Source: Shewanella salipaludis
GTDB lineage: Bacteria; Pseudomonadota; Gammaproteobacteria; Enterobacterales; Shewanellaceae
Length of the DNA stretch: 64,000 nt
Assembly (NCBI RefSeq): GCF_012911865.1
Contig: NZ_JAAXYH010000003.1
Location: 186,001 to 250,000, forward strand
Reading direction: 5' to 3'
Made by a program: the position numbers and the translations under genes. The notes under the pieces are model-generated. The model did no database searches. It was given only the letters and a program-made list of their open reading frames with translations, and was not told where the DNA came from. Each line of letters opens with the position of its first letter. Positions within the stretch are counted from its first letter, which is position 1. Positions 51,412-63,187 of the stretch are shown in pieces.

Positions 51412-52185
51412 TCAGCGCATGCCGCGCTCGGTTTTGACCCTGTCGTAGGCCGCCTGGATATCCTGAGCCTTGGCCTTGGCCAAGGCCATCATCTCGGCCG
51501 GCAAGCCCTTGGCAATTAACTTATCCGGGTGATGCTCATTCATCAACTTGCGGTAGGCCCGCTTGACCTCTTGATCCGTTGCCGATGACGCCAAGCCGAG
51601 CAAGTGATAAGCATCTGTGATGGAGGTTCTGTTAGTGCCCGGGGCTTGGTGGAAACGATACTCGGCCTGCCAGCGCTTCAACATGGCATCCAGCTGTGCC
51701 CGGCCGAGCCCCAGCTCCTGGGCTATGACCAGCAAGATGCCGTGCTCCTTGGCATCCAGCTCGCCATCGGATAAGGCCGTCTGGATCTGGATCTCGATAA
51801 ACATCTGGATAAGTTCCGGTCGCCCCAGGGTGAGGCGGCGCAGGGCACTCAGGCTGGCGTGAATATCGAAATCGGCCTCCTTGCCTTGCCTGAACGCCTG
51901 CTGCGCATCGCGTCTGGCATCGCCGCTCAGCTGCATCTGGTCCATCAGCAGCGTCGCGATGCGGATATCCGTCTGGGTCACCTGGCCCGATGCCTTGGCC
52001 ACATGGCCCATGACGGCAAAGGTGGTATTGAAGAACAGCGCCTGGCGACTGCCGCCATGCAGGCCCGCCGCCAACGGCTGACGCCTGTCGTACATATGTC
52101 CCAGCCAGAGACCGAGAATCGCACCGAAGATGCGGCCAAACATGAAGCCTATGATGAATCCGAAAACCTTGCCCCAAACGCGCAT
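51412..52185 (-). CDS. djlA: DjlA, membrane-anchored J-domain co-chaperone
   Basis: 257 aa. One N-terminal transmembrane helix with glycine spacing (VFGFIIGFMFGRIFGAILGL), a TerB-like central domain (about 55-170) and a C-terminal J domain with the invariant HPD in NEHHPDKLIAKGLPAEMMAL. It stimulates DnaK at the inner membrane and can activate the Rcs response. The ATG at 52185 follows AGGAATAGG; a longer reading frame to 52260 is produced by 13-bp repeats and is not a real extension. Confidence 0.9.
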   Translation of the reverse strand: MRVWGKVFGFIIGFMFGRIFGAILGLWLGHMYDRRQPLAAGLHGGSRQALFFNTTFAVMGHVAKASGQVTQTDIRIATLLMDQMQLSGDARRDAQQAFRQGKEADFDIHASLSALRRLTLGRPELIQMFIEIQIQTALSDGELDAKEHGILLVIAQELGLGRAQLDAMLKRWQAEYRFHQAPGTNRTSITDAYHLLGLASSATDQEVKRAYRKLMNEHHPDKLIAKGLPAEMMALAKAKAQDIQAAYDRVKTERGMR

Positions 52186-52211
52186 GCCTATTCCTATATT
52201 GCCTGTTTTGA

Positions 52212-52250
52212 GTATGAGTACTGGGTATGAGTACCGGGTATGAGTACCGA
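52212..52250. repeat. 13-bp triplicate upstream of djlA
   Basis: GTATGAGTACTGG, GTATGAGTACCGG and GTATGAGTACCGA follow each other at 52212-52224, 52225-52237 and 52238-52250. They lie between djlA and murU, in what should be the djlA promoter region. Confidence 0.9.
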
Positions 52251-52293
52251 AAATGGGCACAGGGTATCAGTAGTGAGTCCCCATTTCCTGCCC

Positions 52294-53969
<1,676 letters not shown>

Positions 53970-54045
53970 CTCATGGCTCTTCAGGAAAAATTGCTTTATT
54001 ATAGCCGGCATAAAATTTGGAAACAGCTAAGAAATTATCACATTG

Positions 54046-54076
54046 ACTCAGCTGAGTTAGTTATTCCTAGCTAACT
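54046..54076. repeat. Palindromes between amgK and lptD
   Basis: ACTCAGCTGAGT (54046-54057) is a perfect 12-bp palindrome, and AGTTAG (54055-54060) pairs with CTAACT (54071-54076). They may be operators or a leader structure in the divergent promoter region. Confidence 0.45.
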
Positions 54077-54100
54077 TTCCCGACCCTATACTTGTCAAGA
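54071..54100 (+). promoter_or_regulatory. Sigma-E-like promoter upstream of lptD
   Basis: CTAACTT (54071-54077), 16 bases, then GTCAAGA (54094-54100) resembles the RpoE consensus GGAACTT-N16-GTCAAA as I recall it. Transcription would start near 54106, about 20 bases before lptD. In E. coli lptD-surA is under sigma-E control, which supports the call. Confidence 0.5.
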
Positions 54101-54126
54101 CTAAGAAATCATAATCATTGACCAAG

Positions 54127-56421
54127 ATGCAGACTCGTTACCTTCTGGCCCTGAGCCTATTACCCGGATTCGCTTTGGCAGAAGCCTCCTCCGCTGACAT
54201 CCAAAGCCAATCCCAATGCATCATTGCACTGCCGGCCAGCCGTGTGGTTGCTCCGCCGCCACAAGGCACCCCTGCGGAACAGATACGGATCATCTCCGAC
54301 AGCACCCGAGCCCAGATGGGCAAACAGGCTGTGTTCAGCGGCGATGTCAGTTTTACCCAAGGAGAGCGCAGCATAGCCGCCGATAGGGCCAGCCTGGATC
54401 AACGCACCGAGCGGCTCAAGGCCAACGGCAACCTGATGTTCCAGGACAGTCTGTTTACCGTGACGGCCGATTCCCTCGAGGCGCGGATGCGCACTAACAC
54501 GGCCACGCTGAAGGGGGCTCAGTACTGGCTCCATGGACAACAGGTCCATGGCGATGCCGAGCAGCTGGAGATCACCCAGAAGAACAACCTGATCCTGACC
54601 AATACCAACTTCACCACCTGTCCACCGGATAATGTCTCCTGGTTGCTGGAAGCCGAGAAGATCAAGATAGACAGTGAGGAAGAATGGGGCGAGATCTGGA
54701 ATGCCAAGCTCAGAATAGCCGATGTGCCTGTGTTCTATATCCCCTATATGACTATCCCTGTGTCAGACAAGCGTAAATCCGGCTTCCTGTTTCCAGGCTT
54801 CAGTACCAGCACCACCAATGGGGTCGAATTCGCTCTACCCTACTATTGGAATATCGCCCCTGAATACGATTTGACCTTTACCCCTAACTATATGTCATCC
54901 AGGGGCCTATATCTCAAGACCGAGTTCAGGTATCTGGCGGGCGACGCGCAGGCAGGTCAAATCAATCTGGAATATTTGCCGGACGACAAGCTATTGGACA
55001 CCAGTCCCAACAGGTATCTGTATCACTGGCAGCACAAGGGGGCACTGGATGAGAACTGGCGGGTACAGGCCAACTTTACCGATGTCTCGGACAACAATTA
55101 CTTCAATGATTTAAAGTCGGACGTGAACCGGGCGACAGACAACCAACTATCGCGTATCGGGGAGCTGAGTTACTTCGAACGTAACTGGGATCTTGGCATC
55201 AGGGTACAGGACATCAAGGTGTTGGGCGAAGACGAAAAACCCTATCAGGTGCTGCCACAGGTCAACTTCAACTACAGAGCGCCTGACTTTTGGAAGTTTG
55301 TCGATTTTGACTTCAATACCGAAGTCGCCAATTTCGAACACAGCAGATCGGACCATGCCACGGCCACCCGCTTTCATCTGGCCCCCAGCCTGACCCTGCC
55401 ACTCCATGGTCCCGCCGGCTCATTAACCAGTGAACTCAAGCTGCTACAGACCTATTACTGGCAACAAAACACCCAGGCCGACTCTGGGCTTGAAGAAACC
55501 GTCAGCCGCACCCTGCCGCAGGTACGAATCCACGGTCAGATCAACTTCGAACGCCCGGCACAGATGTTCGGCCAAGACTATCGCCAGACCCTCGAGCCCC
55601 AGTTCCAGTATTTATACGTAGGCTATCAGGATCAGTCCAACATAGGGCTGTACGACACGGCCCAACTGCAGGAGGATTATTTCGGCCTCTTCCGTGACCG
55701 TCGCTTCTCCGGACTCGACAGGATAGCCGACGCCAATCAGGTGACTCTGGGGCTGTCCACCCGGTTGTTCGACGAGCATAATCTGGAAGACATGAAACTC
55801 AGTCTGGGCCAAATATTCTATTTGCAAGACAGCAGGGTCAATATGTCTGACACGGCCAATGCCCAGGCGCCCTCACGCTCAGTGCTGGCCGCCGAGCTCG
55901 ACACCCGCATCTACCAAGACTGGTTCTTCAGTGGTGCCATCCAATACGATACCCAACAGCAACTGACCAAGAAGAGCGAAGTCACCCTGGACTTCAGGCC
56001 TGGTGCCAACAAACTGCTCCAGTTCAGCTATCGTTACGTCCCGGATCTGCTCAACAGCAGCACCAACGCCCAGGTGAATGTCTCCCAGGCGGGTCTGCGC
56101 GGTGCCTGGCCCATAAATGATTCACTCTATTTTGTCGGCAACTGGTACTATGACATGGACCAGGCCCGCAGTGTCGAAGTCTACTCAGGCTTTCAATATG
56201 AGGCTTGCTGCTGGGCGGTGCGCCTGAGTTACCACTATAGGATCAAGACCAATTTTGATGACGACTTTGCGCCAATCCAAGACAATCGCGCCGAGTTCGA
56301 AACCGGGGTCTTCTTAAACTTTGTCATCAAGGGACTGGGCGGCTCAGGCCCTCTTGGGGTCTCAGACATGCTCAACGATGGTCTATTTAACTACCGTAAA
56401 CCGCTTTATCTGAGGAATTAG
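54127..56421 (+). CDS. lptD: LptD, LPS-assembly outer-membrane protein
   Basis: 764 aa. Signal peptide cleaved near ALA|EASS, an N-terminal OstA/LptA-like jellyroll (about 45-190) and a large C-terminal barrel. It inserts LPS into the outer leaflet with LptE. Cysteines C31, C165, C694 and C695 mirror the four disulfide cysteines of E. coli LptD (C31, C173, C724, C725, from memory). The N-terminal match to C31 supports the ATG at 54127 over a TTG at 54118. It is the first gene of the lptD-surA-pdxA-rsmA-apaG-apaH string. Confidence 0.95.
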   Translation: MQTRYLLALSLLPGFALAEASSADIQSQSQCIIALPASRVVAPPPQGTPAEQIRIISDSTRAQMGKQAVFSGDVSFTQGERSIAADRASLDQRTERLKANGNLMFQDSLFTVTADSLEARMRTNTATLKGAQYWLHGQQVHGDAEQLEITQKNNLILTNTNFTTCPPDNVSWLLEAEKIKIDSEEEWGEIWNAKLRIADVPVFYIPYMTIPVSDKRKSGFLFPGFSTSTTNGVEFALPYYWNIAPEYDLTFTPNYMSSRGLYLKTEFRYLAGDAQAGQINLEYLPDDKLLDTSPNRYLYHWQHKGALDENWRVQANFTDVSDNNYFNDLKSDVNRATDNQLSRIGELSYFERNWDLGIRVQDIKVLGEDEKPYQVLPQVNFNYRAPDFWKFVDFDFNTEVANFEHSRSDHATATRFHLAPSLTLPLHGPAGSLTSELKLLQTYYWQQNTQADSGLEETVSRTLPQVRIHGQINFERPAQMFGQDYRQTLEPQFQYLYVGYQDQSNIGLYDTAQLQEDYFGLFRDRRFSGLDRIADANQVTLGLSTRLFDEHNLEDMKLSLGQIFYLQDSRVNMSDTANAQAPSRSVLAAELDTRIYQDWFFSGAIQYDTQQQLTKKSEVTLDFRPGANKLLQFSYRYVPDLLNSSTNAQVNVSQAGLRGAWPINDSLYFVGNWYYDMDQARSVEVYSGFQYEACCWAVRLSYHYRIKTNFDDDFAPIQDNRAEFETGVFLNFVIKGLGGSGPLGVSDMLNDGLFNYRKPLYLRN

Positions 56422-56469
56422 CAAAGATTTATGCTAGATTGCTGAACCTAGACGGCGGTGGAGAGTCCA

Positions 56470-56559
56470 ATGGATTCAACCCCTGACAACTCGCTATCGA
56501 ATAAGCTGTCGAAACAGACATTAGAACGTGCCAAGGATTTTGTGGATGAAGCCCAGTAA
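56470..56559 (+). CDS. Possible 29-residue ORF overlapping the surA start
   Basis: ATG at 56470 has GGAG seven bases upstream and encodes MDSTPDNSLSNKLSKQTLER then AKDFVDEAQ, ending at 56559, 14 bp inside surA. The polar, helical composition and ribosome site make it look real, but it is too short to judge by sequence alone. It could couple lptD and surA translation, or be a small protein. Confidence 0.35.
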   Translation: MDSTPDNSLSNKLSKQTLERAKDFVDEAQ

Positions 56560-57850
56560 AAAACTGATTTTTGCGTTATTAGCCCTGGTGGTTAGCCAAG
56601 CATCATTGGCAGCCCCGGAGCAACTTGACCGTGTTGCCCTGCAGATCAATGAAGGCATAGTGTTGGAAAGTGAAATCACCAACCTGATTGCCACCGTCAA
56701 GGCCAATGCCCAGGCGGCGGGGCAATCCCTGCCATCGGATACCGCGCTGCGCACTCAGGTGATCGACCGCCTGATCATGACCCGACTGCAACTGCAAATG
56801 GCGGATCGCATAGGTCTGCATATAGGTGATCTGCAGCTGGATCAGACCATAGCCAACATAGCCAAAGAGCAGAAGATGACTGTCGCTCAGATGCAACAGA
56901 AGATCGAAGCCGAAGGCCAGAGCTTCAGCCAGTACCGTGAACAGCTGCGGGAAGAAGTCACCCTGGGTGAGATCCAGCGTATCCAGGTGCAACGCCGAAT
57001 TCAGGTGTCACCTCAGGAGATTGCCAGCCTGGTCAAGCTCATAGAAGAACAGGGGCTGAAGGACGTTGAATTTCAGGTAGGCCACATACTGATAGACGTG
57101 CCAAGCAATCCCAGCGGCGAGCAATTGGACGCCGCCAGCAAACGCGCCAACATAGTACTCAAGCGTCTCAAAGAGGGTGAAGACTTCCGTCGTACCGCCA
57201 TCGCCTCTTCCTCCGGCCCCAAGGCGCTCGAAGGCGGCATCTGGGACTACATGAACATCAACGAGATGCCGACCCTGTTTGCCGAAGTGATCCGTGGCAG
57301 CAAGAAAGGCGACATCATAGGCCCAATCAAGAGTGGCTCAGGTTTCCACATCATCAAGATCATGGATGCCAGGGGCCTGGAAACCAAGGAGTTGGATGAA
57401 GTCAGGGCGCGTCATATCCTGCTGAAGCCATCCCCCATATTGTCCGAAGATAGAGCCAAGGCCATGCTGGAGCAATTTGCGAAACAGCTGCGTGCCGATG
57501 ACAGCAAATTCGCCGAGTTGGCCCATCAGTACTCGGAAGATCCCGGTTCGAGTGCCAAGGGCGGTGAACTGGGTTGGGCCGATCCCAACATCTATGTTCC
57601 CGAGTTTACCCAGGAGCTGAAAGGTTTGCAGCTGGGTGAGATAAGTGAGCCCTTCCGCACTACCCATGGCTGGCATATAGTGCAGCTCGAAGAGCGCCGC
57701 AAGACGGATGCCACGGCTCAATTCAACAGCAACAGGGCACATCAACTGATCTTCCGCCGCAAGTTCAACGAAGAACTGCAGAGCTGGCTGGACGAGATGC
57801 GCTCAGAAGCCTACATTGAAATTTTTGAGCCGATAAGCAAGCGAGGTTAA
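56546..57850 (+). CDS. surA: SurA, periplasmic chaperone and peptidyl-prolyl isomerase
   Basis: 434 aa. Signal peptide (residues 1-22, SLA|APEQ), an N-terminal chaperone domain (about 25-165), and two parvulin domains: VGHILIDVPS near 174 and RARHILLKPS near 287, with a C-terminal helix that completes the chaperone core. It escorts outer-membrane proteins, including LptD, to the BAM machine. ATG 56546 has AAGG upstream; the GTG at 56528 does not. Confidence 0.95.
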   Translation: MKPSKKLIFALLALVVSQASLAAPEQLDRVALQINEGIVLESEITNLIATVKANAQAAGQSLPSDTALRTQVIDRLIMTRLQLQMADRIGLHIGDLQLDQTIANIAKEQKMTVAQMQQKIEAEGQSFSQYREQLREEVTLGEIQRIQVQRRIQVSPQEIASLVKLIEEQGLKDVEFQVGHILIDVPSNPSGEQLDAASKRANIVLKRLKEGEDFRRTAIASSSGPKALEGGIWDYMNINEMPTLFAEVIRGSKKGDIIGPIKSGSGFHIIKIMDARGLETKELDEVRARHILLKPSPILSEDRAKAMLEQFAKQLRADDSKFAELAHQYSEDPGSSAKGGELGWADPNIYVPEFTQELKGLQLGEISEPFRTTHGWHIVQLEERRKTDATAQFNSNRAHQLIFRRKFNEELQSWLDEMRSEAYIEIFEPISKRG

Positions 57851-57856
57851 CCTTAA

Positions 57857-58843
57857 TTGACGACTAAACGTATCGCCATTACCCCGGGTGAACCCGCAGG
57901 TATTGGTCCCGATTTAGTGATCCAACTAGCTCAGCAGGCCTGGCCTGCTGAGCTCGTCGTTTGCGCCGCCCCTGAGCTGTTGCAAGACAGGGCCAAAATG
58001 CTCGGACTGCCGCTCACGCTACAGCCCTACCAACCTGGCAGCACGCCCAAGCCACAGCAGGCCGGCACCCTCACCCTGCTGCCATTTTCCCTGGCGGCAC
58101 AAGTACAATGCGGTGTATTGGATGAACAGAACAGCGCCTATGTGATAGATACCCTGCGCTGCGCCGGCGAAAAGAACATGAGCGGCGAGTTCGATGCCGT
58201 GGTCACAGGCCCAGTGCATAAGGGAATCATCAATCAGGCCGGTATCTCCTTCAGCGGCCACACGGAATTTTTTGCCCAGCAGGCCAATTGCCAGGACGTG
58301 GTGATGATGCTGTCCACCCCTGGATTACAGGTGGCGCTGGTCACGACCCATATTCCACTGGCCTATGTCGCCAAGGCCATTACCAGAGACAGACTGCAGC
58401 ATATCATCAAGATCTTGCATCGGGATCTGGTGGACAAATTCGCCATAGCCTCACCGAAAATTTATGTCTGTGGCCTCAACCCCCATGCGGGCGAAGACGG
58501 TCACCTGGGGCGCGAAGAGCTGGATGTGATCATCCCCGCCCTGAATGAACTCAGGGATGAATTGAATATGGACATAGTCGGGCCCTTGCCCGCCGATACC
58601 CTGTTCCAGCCCAAATACCTGGATGACGCCGACGTGGTGCTGGCCATGTACCATGATCAGGGCCTGCCTGTGCTAAAATCTCAGGGTTTTGGCAAGTCAG
58701 TCAACATCACCTTAGGGTTACCTTATATCCGTACCTCGGTCGATCACGGTACCGCTTTGGATCTCGCGGGCACAGGCAAGGCCGATATCGGCAGTTTCGT
58801 CTGTGCACTGAATAAAGCCATTGAGTTATCCTCAAAACACTAA
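57857..58843 (+). CDS. pdxA: PdxA, 4-hydroxythreonine-4-phosphate dehydrogenase
   Basis: 328 aa. PdxA pattern: [13 protein letters not shown] at the start, [20 protein letters not shown] with a metal histidine near 137, [20 protein letters not shown] and [20 protein letters not shown]. It is a step of the deoxyxylulose-5-phosphate-dependent vitamin B6 pathway. Translation starts at a TTG (57857) with GAGG upstream; it follows the surA stop by 6 bp. Confidence 0.95.
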   Translation: MTTKRIAITPGEPAGIGPDLVIQLAQQAWPAELVVCAAPELLQDRAKMLGLPLTLQPYQPGSTPKPQQAGTLTLLPFSLAAQVQCGVLDEQNSAYVIDTLRCAGEKNMSGEFDAVVTGPVHKGIINQAGISFSGHTEFFAQQANCQDVVMMLSTPGLQVALVTTHIPLAYVAKAITRDRLQHIIKILHRDLVDKFAIASPKIYVCGLNPHAGEDGHLGREELDVIIPALNELRDELNMDIVGPLPADTLFQPKYLDDADVVLAMYHDQGLPVLKSQGFGKSVNITLGLPYIRTSVDHGTALDLAGTGKADIGSFVCALNKAIELSSKH

Positions 58844-58858
58844 ACGATTACATTATTA

Positions 58859-59668
58859 ATGAGCAGCAAAGTACATTTGGGCCATACGGCCAGAAAGCGT
58901 TTCGGACAGAATTTCTTAACCGACAGCAATGTGATAAATCGCATCGTCGGCGCCATAGCGCCGGACAATGAGCATGTCATGGTCGAGATCGGCCCGGGCC
59001 TTGGGGCATTGACCGAGCCGGTTGCCGCAGCCGTGGACAAGCTGACCGTGGTAGAACTCGATCGGGATCTGGTCGAACGCCTGCACCAGCATCCGGTATT
59101 GAAGCATAAGCTGGAAGTTCACCAGGGCGACGCCCTGCAATTCGACTTCATGCAACTGGTGCAGCCTGGCAAGAAGATGAAAGTGTTTGGCAATCTGCCC
59201 TATAACATCTCTACCCCCTTGATGTTTCATCTGTTCGAATTTGCCGAACAAATTGAAACCATGCACTTCATGTTACAAAAAGAAGTCGTGCTGCGCCTGT
59301 CCGCGAGTCCGGGTTGCAAAGCCTACGGCCGCTTGACCGTGATGGCCCAGTACTTCTGTCAGATAGTGCCAGTACTGGAAGTGCCGCCGACCAGCTTTAC
59401 CCCGGCGCCCAAGGTCGATTCGGCCGTGGTCCGCCTGCTCCCCTATGAGACCAAGCCCTGGCCCTGCAAAGACGTCAACGTCTTGCGTCACCTATGCACC
59501 ACAGCATTCAATATGCGACGTAAGACTTTAAGAAATAACCTGAAACTGCTATTGTCCGATGAAGACTTTGCCCAGCTGGGGATAGATGCCAGCCTGAGAC
59601 CAGAGCAAATCAGCGTGCCGCAGTATGTGGCCATGGCCAATCTGGTGATCGACAAGAAAGCCGGCTAA
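58859..59668 (+). CDS. rsmA: RsmA (KsgA), 16S rRNA dimethyladenosine transferase
   Basis: 269 aa. Motifs: [40 protein letters not shown] (SAM binding), [17 protein letters not shown] (catalytic NLPY) and [16 protein letters not shown]. It dimethylates A1518 and A1519 of 16S rRNA and checks small-subunit assembly. It lies between pdxA and apaG in the expected order. Confidence 0.96.
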   Translation: MSSKVHLGHTARKRFGQNFLTDSNVINRIVGAIAPDNEHVMVEIGPGLGALTEPVAAAVDKLTVVELDRDLVERLHQHPVLKHKLEVHQGDALQFDFMQLVQPGKKMKVFGNLPYNISTPLMFHLFEFAEQIETMHFMLQKEVVLRLSASPGCKAYGRLTVMAQYFCQIVPVLEVPPTSFTPAPKVDSAVVRLLPYETKPWPCKDVNVLRHLCTTAFNMRRKTLRNNLKLLLSDEDFAQLGIDASLRPEQISVPQYVAMANLVIDKKAG

Positions 59669-59688
59669 CCCGGGTTATAGGAACCGCC

Positions 59689-60069
59689 ATGACGACATTG
59701 GAAGACTCGATCAGAGTAGAAGTGACCACTGAGTATATAGAACAGCAATCGTCGCCGGACGAAGACAAGTATCTATTCAGTTACACCATCACCATAATCA
59801 ATCTCGGGGATAGCGCCGCTAAGCTCGAGACCCGTCATTGGCTCATCACGGATGCCAACGGTCATATCAGCGAGGTGCAGGGCGCAGGTGTCGTGGGCGA
59901 GACGCCCACCATAGCTCCCAATACCGCCTACCAATATACCAGTGGCACTGTGCTCGAGACCCCCGTGGGTATCATGCAGGGCAGCTACGGCATGGTGAGC
60001 GAAAAGGGCGAGAGCTTCAAAGCCATCATCCCCCCATTCAGGCTGGCCGTACCCGGCCTGCTGCATTGA
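59689..60069 (+). CDS. apaG: ApaG
   Basis: 126 aa, the usual ApaG length. YLFSYTITIINLGDSAAKLE, TRHWLITDANGHISEVQGAG VVGETP-type region and YQYTSGTVLETPVGIMQGSY are the family core. The fold is fibronectin-III-like; the protein is associated with Co2+ resistance and Mg2+ efflux in enterics, but its biochemical role is unsettled. It precedes apaH by 19 bp. Confidence 0.93.
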   Translation: MTTLEDSIRVEVTTEYIEQQSSPDEDKYLFSYTITIINLGDSAAKLETRHWLITDANGHISEVQGAGVVGETPTIAPNTAYQYTSGTVLETPVGIMQGSYGMVSEKGESFKAIIPPFRLAVPGLLH

Positions 60070-60088
60070 TGCTCGGGTAAGAGGCGCT

Positions 60089-60913
60089 GTGGCACATTAT
60101 TTTGTCGGCGACATTCAGGGCTGCTTCAAGGAACTCCAACGCCTGCTGGATAAGGTCGACTTCAGCCCTTCCCGCGATGAACTTTGGTCCGTCGGTGACT
60201 TGGTGGCCCGAGGCCCGGACTCGCTGGCGACACTGAGATTTTTTGCAGCATTAGGCGATGCCGCCAAGGTGGTGCTCGGCAATCACGATCTGCATCTGCT
60301 GGCGGTGCATGGCAAGCTCAAACGTCCCAAGGCCAGTGACAAACTGCAAGCCTTGCTCGAAGCCGCCGATCTCCCCGCACTCATCCACTGGTTACGGCAT
60401 CAACCCTTGTTCAGGGAATTGGCTTCACACAAGGTCATAATGACCCATGCCGGGGTTCCCCCCCAATGGTCCTTGCCGACACTGCGTGAAGAAACGGCCA
60501 GGGTCGGTAGATTGTTGGCAGCTGATAATTATCTGAGTGACGTCATAGAACATATGTACTCTGATACCCCGGCACTCTGGGATCCACAGCTGACGGGCAT
60601 GGCGCGGCTGCGCTATTGCATCAATGCCATGACGCGCATGCGCTATCTCTACCCCGACGGCAGCTTAAATTTCGATTGTAAGCAGCCGCCCCAGAGTTGT
60701 GATATTCCGGAACTGCACCCCTGGTATCAGGAAATGACGCCGCTGCGCCGGTCGCATACCCTGGTGTTTGGCCATTGGGCAGCCCTCATGGGACGGGTAG
60801 AGGATCCTCAACTCAAGGCACTGGATACAGGTTGCTGCTGGGGCGAACACCTGACGCTATGGCATTTGGAGGCGGACCAAAAAATTACCCAAAAGAAGTT
60901 AAAAAGGGGTTAA
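60089..60913 (+). CDS. apaH: ApaH, symmetrical Ap4A hydrolase
   Basis: 274 aa metallophosphatase. HYFVGDIQGCFKELQRLLDK, WSVGDLVARGPDSLATLRFF and VVLGNHDLHLLAVHG give the metal-binding signatures, and MTHAGVPPQWSLPTLREETA follows. It splits Ap4A and also removes Np4 caps from RNA. The start is a GTG (60089) with AAGAGGCG upstream. Confidence 0.95.
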   Translation: MAHYFVGDIQGCFKELQRLLDKVDFSPSRDELWSVGDLVARGPDSLATLRFFAALGDAAKVVLGNHDLHLLAVHGKLKRPKASDKLQALLEAADLPALIHWLRHQPLFRELASHKVIMTHAGVPPQWSLPTLREETARVGRLLAADNYLSDVIEHMYSDTPALWDPQLTGMARLRYCINAMTRMRYLYPDGSLNFDCKQPPQSCDIPELHPWYQEMTPLRRSHTLVFGHWAALMGRVEDPQLKALDTGCCWGEHLTLWHLEADQKITQKKLKRG

Positions 60914-61015
60914 ACTAACCCGCATTGTGGCCGATAACCTGCCTAGCATCTAGACAGTAATACCAGACAATTTAGCCTGTTATCGTTCGGGATAATTATA
61001 ATAGCCGGAGTACCT

Positions 61016-63037
61016 ATGAAAATTAATGTTGCCACCCGAGTCATTGGCGGATTTAGTGTAGTAACACTGCTACTGATCTTATTAGGTGGAGCGTCGCTAT
61101 TCAACAATAGCAAGCTCAAGAGCAGCACCCTCATGCTGCAGGAGCTCAGCCTGCCGGCTCTGGAGTCTACCGGTCATTTATCTGAAACCATCAGCGAGCA
61201 GCAACGCCAGATCCTCATGGCTTATCACACGAGCCGGTCATCGAAAATTCCCGCGATTCAAAAAGCCTTCGCCGAACATAGCAAGCAGTTCCAGGCAGAA
61301 TTCAACACCCTGTCGACTCTGGTGCAGGATCAAAATAACTTCACCACAGTCTTATCCCAGCTCAAGAGCAGCTACGGCAGTTTCGAACGTGACAGCCAAA
61401 CCATGATCAACGAGCGCGAAACCGCTCTCAGCCAACAAGAGGCATTGATCAAACAAAGATCGACACTGGAAAATGCCGCCGATGAGGCATCCTCCATGCT
61501 GTTGGACATCATAGACCTGGAAACCAGTCCCGACGAAGTGAAGCGAGGCCTTGCCGCCTCGGCGACTTCGGTCGACACCAACCTCAGCAGCATAATCACG
61601 ACTATTTTCGATCTGGTCGCCACCGATGAGCAGAGCAAATACGACATCATCATCAAAGAGCTGGATTACATCATAGGCGAAGCCAAGACTAAACTGGCCT
61701 ATATTAACCGCCATGGCCAAGGCCTGATTGACGCCGACACCCTGACCTCGATCAACAAGGAAAGCGCCAAGGTCTTCAAGTTGCTCGAAGGCAACGATTC
61801 CATGGTCAGCCAAAAAGCCAGCCAGTTGAATCATGAAAAACTCGCCGCCGCTAAGCTGGCCGCCATAGAAAACGACGCCAAAGATGTGAACAGCAAGATG
61901 GATAATCTGGCCAAAAGTATCGAAGGTGTCACCAGCGAGAACAGTAACGCGGCAATCAACAACATAGACTCTGCCAGCATCCAGACTATGGTGGTGGTTG
62001 CTATCGCCATCCTGGTCGCCATCATGGTCAGCATAGCCGTAGTACGCCCCCTGACCCGGTCACTGGGCCAGGTCAACAATGCGCTCAACATCCTCGCCTC
62101 CGGCGACTTGACCCACAAACTGGACGACAGCGGTCACGATGAATTTGCCGAGCTTGCCAAGAACTGTAATCGCTTGGTGGACAGCTTGCGCGGCCTGATA
62201 GTTGGCATACTGGATCGCTCCAACCAACTGGCGGCAGCGGCGGAACAAACTTCGGCCATCACGGCACAAACAACCGTTGGCATTCAGGAGCAGAAGAGCC
62301 AGGTCGATCAGGTTGCCACCGCAACCACAGAATTGAGTTCCAGTGCCCAACAAGTGTCCATGAGTGCAGATCAGGCCTTGGAGCAAATAAAGCAGGCAGA
62401 TCAGGAAACCCAGCACATGCGGGCTCTGGCAGAAGAGAATAAACGCACTATCCTGGCCTTGGCAGACGAAGTCGCCAAGGCTGGACAAGTGATCAATAAG
62501 GTTCACTCGGACAGTGCCTCTATCGGCTCCATCCTGGATGTGATCCGCGGCATCGCCGAGCAGACTAACCTGTTGGCACTCAATGCCGCCATCGAAGCCG
62601 CCCGTGCCGGTGAGCAAGGCAGAGGCTTTGCCGTGGTTGCCGATGAAGTTCGCAGCCTAGCCTCGAGAACTCAGGATTCAACCCGCGAAATCCAGCAGAT
62701 GATCGAGATGCTGCAGCAGGGGGCACAGCAGGCCGTATCCGTGATGGATCTGGGCCGCAGCCAGGCCAATACCTGTGTCGAGAAAACCGAACAGGCGAAC
62801 CTGGCACTGGAAACCATCAGCCAATCCGTGCATAAGGCCTATGACTCCGGTACGCATATCGCCCATGCCGCCCAGGAGCAAAATATCGTTAGCCAACAGG
62901 TTTCCGAGAAACTTGAGCACATAGCCGCCATCTCGGAAGAAACCTCCATAGGTGCGGATCAAACGGCGCAGTCCAGCCATCAGGTGGCGCAACTGGCCGA
63001 AGAGCTGCAAGCCTCGGTCGGTGAGTTCAGGGTTTGA
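61016..63037 (+). CDS. Methyl-accepting chemotaxis protein
   Basis: 673 aa. TM1 at about 10-30 ([20 protein letters not shown]), a long helical periplasmic sensor (30-320, HBM/4HB-like, rich in coiled-coil heptads), TM2 near 322-342 ([20 protein letters not shown]), HAMP, and the signalling hairpin with [20 protein letters not shown] and [20 protein letters not shown]. It senses an unknown ligand and reports to CheA/CheW. It follows apaH and is probably a separate unit; GGAG precedes its ATG. Confidence 0.92.
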   Translation: MKINVATRVIGGFSVVTLLLILLGGASLFNNSKLKSSTLMLQELSLPALESTGHLSETISEQQRQILMAYHTSRSSKIPAIQKAFAEHSKQFQAEFNTLSTLVQDQNNFTTVLSQLKSSYGSFERDSQTMINERETALSQQEALIKQRSTLENAADEASSMLLDIIDLETSPDEVKRGLAASATSVDTNLSSIITTIFDLVATDEQSKYDIIIKELDYIIGEAKTKLAYINRHGQGLIDADTLTSINKESAKVFKLLEGNDSMVSQKASQLNHEKLAAAKLAAIENDAKDVNSKMDNLAKSIEGVTSENSNAAINNIDSASIQTMVVVAIAILVAIMVSIAVVRPLTRSLGQVNNALNILASGDLTHKLDDSGHDEFAELAKNCNRLVDSLRGLIVGILDRSNQLAAAAEQTSAITAQTTVGIQEQKSQVDQVATATTELSSSAQQVSMSADQALEQIKQADQETQHMRALAEENKRTILALADEVAKAGQVINKVHSDSASIGSILDVIRGIAEQTNLLALNAAIEAARAGEQGRGFAVVADEVRSLASRTQDSTREIQQMIEMLQQGAQQAVSVMDLGRSQANTCVEKTEQANLALETISQSVHKAYDSGTHIAHAAQEQNIVSQQVSEKLEHIAAISEETSIGADQTAQSSHQVAQLAEELQASVGEFRV

Positions 63038-63059
63038 TATGACCAGTTTGATATGACAT
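63032..63059. repeat. 14-bp tandem duplication at the chemoreceptor stop codon
   Basis: GTTTGATATGACCA (63032-63045) and GTTTGATATGACAT (63046-63059) match at 12 of 14 positions; the first copy contains the stop codon. Confidence 0.85.
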
Positions 63060-63088
63060 AGAGGAGGAGCCTTGCTCCCCCTCTATGT
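63056..63088 (+). terminator. Terminator-like hairpin after chemoreceptor gene
   Basis: ACATAGAGG and GGAGC pair with GCTCC and CCTCTATGT with one mismatch and a 3-base loop. There is no T-run; the next hairpin at 63117 has one. Confidence 0.7.
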
Positions 63089-63116
63089 ATTGCAGATATC
63101 AAAGAATTGCAGATAT

Positions 63117-63146
63117 AAAAATGCCGGACCTGGGTCCGGCATTTTT
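63117..63146. terminator. Bidirectional rho-independent terminator
   Basis: AAAAATGCCGGAC and GTCCGGCATTTTT pair perfectly around CTGG, with A- and T-runs built in. It serves the chemoreceptor on the plus strand and the DUF3718 gene on the minus strand. Confidence 0.9.
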
Positions 63147-63172
63147 ATATCTGTTACTTTTATATCAGTTAC
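63143..63172. repeat. 15-bp tandem duplication
   Basis: TTTTATATCTGTTAC (63143-63157) and TTTTATATCAGTTAC (63158-63172) differ at one base. It begins in the tail of the terminator. A looser pair, ATTGCAGATAT at 63089-63099 and 63106-63116, lies just before. Confidence 0.85.
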
Positions 63173-63187
63173 TAGGGGACGCGATGC

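Noticed and set aside
52186..52260. N-terminal extension of DjlA
   Set aside because: It is translated from the 13-bp repeats and precedes the normal DjlA membrane anchor.
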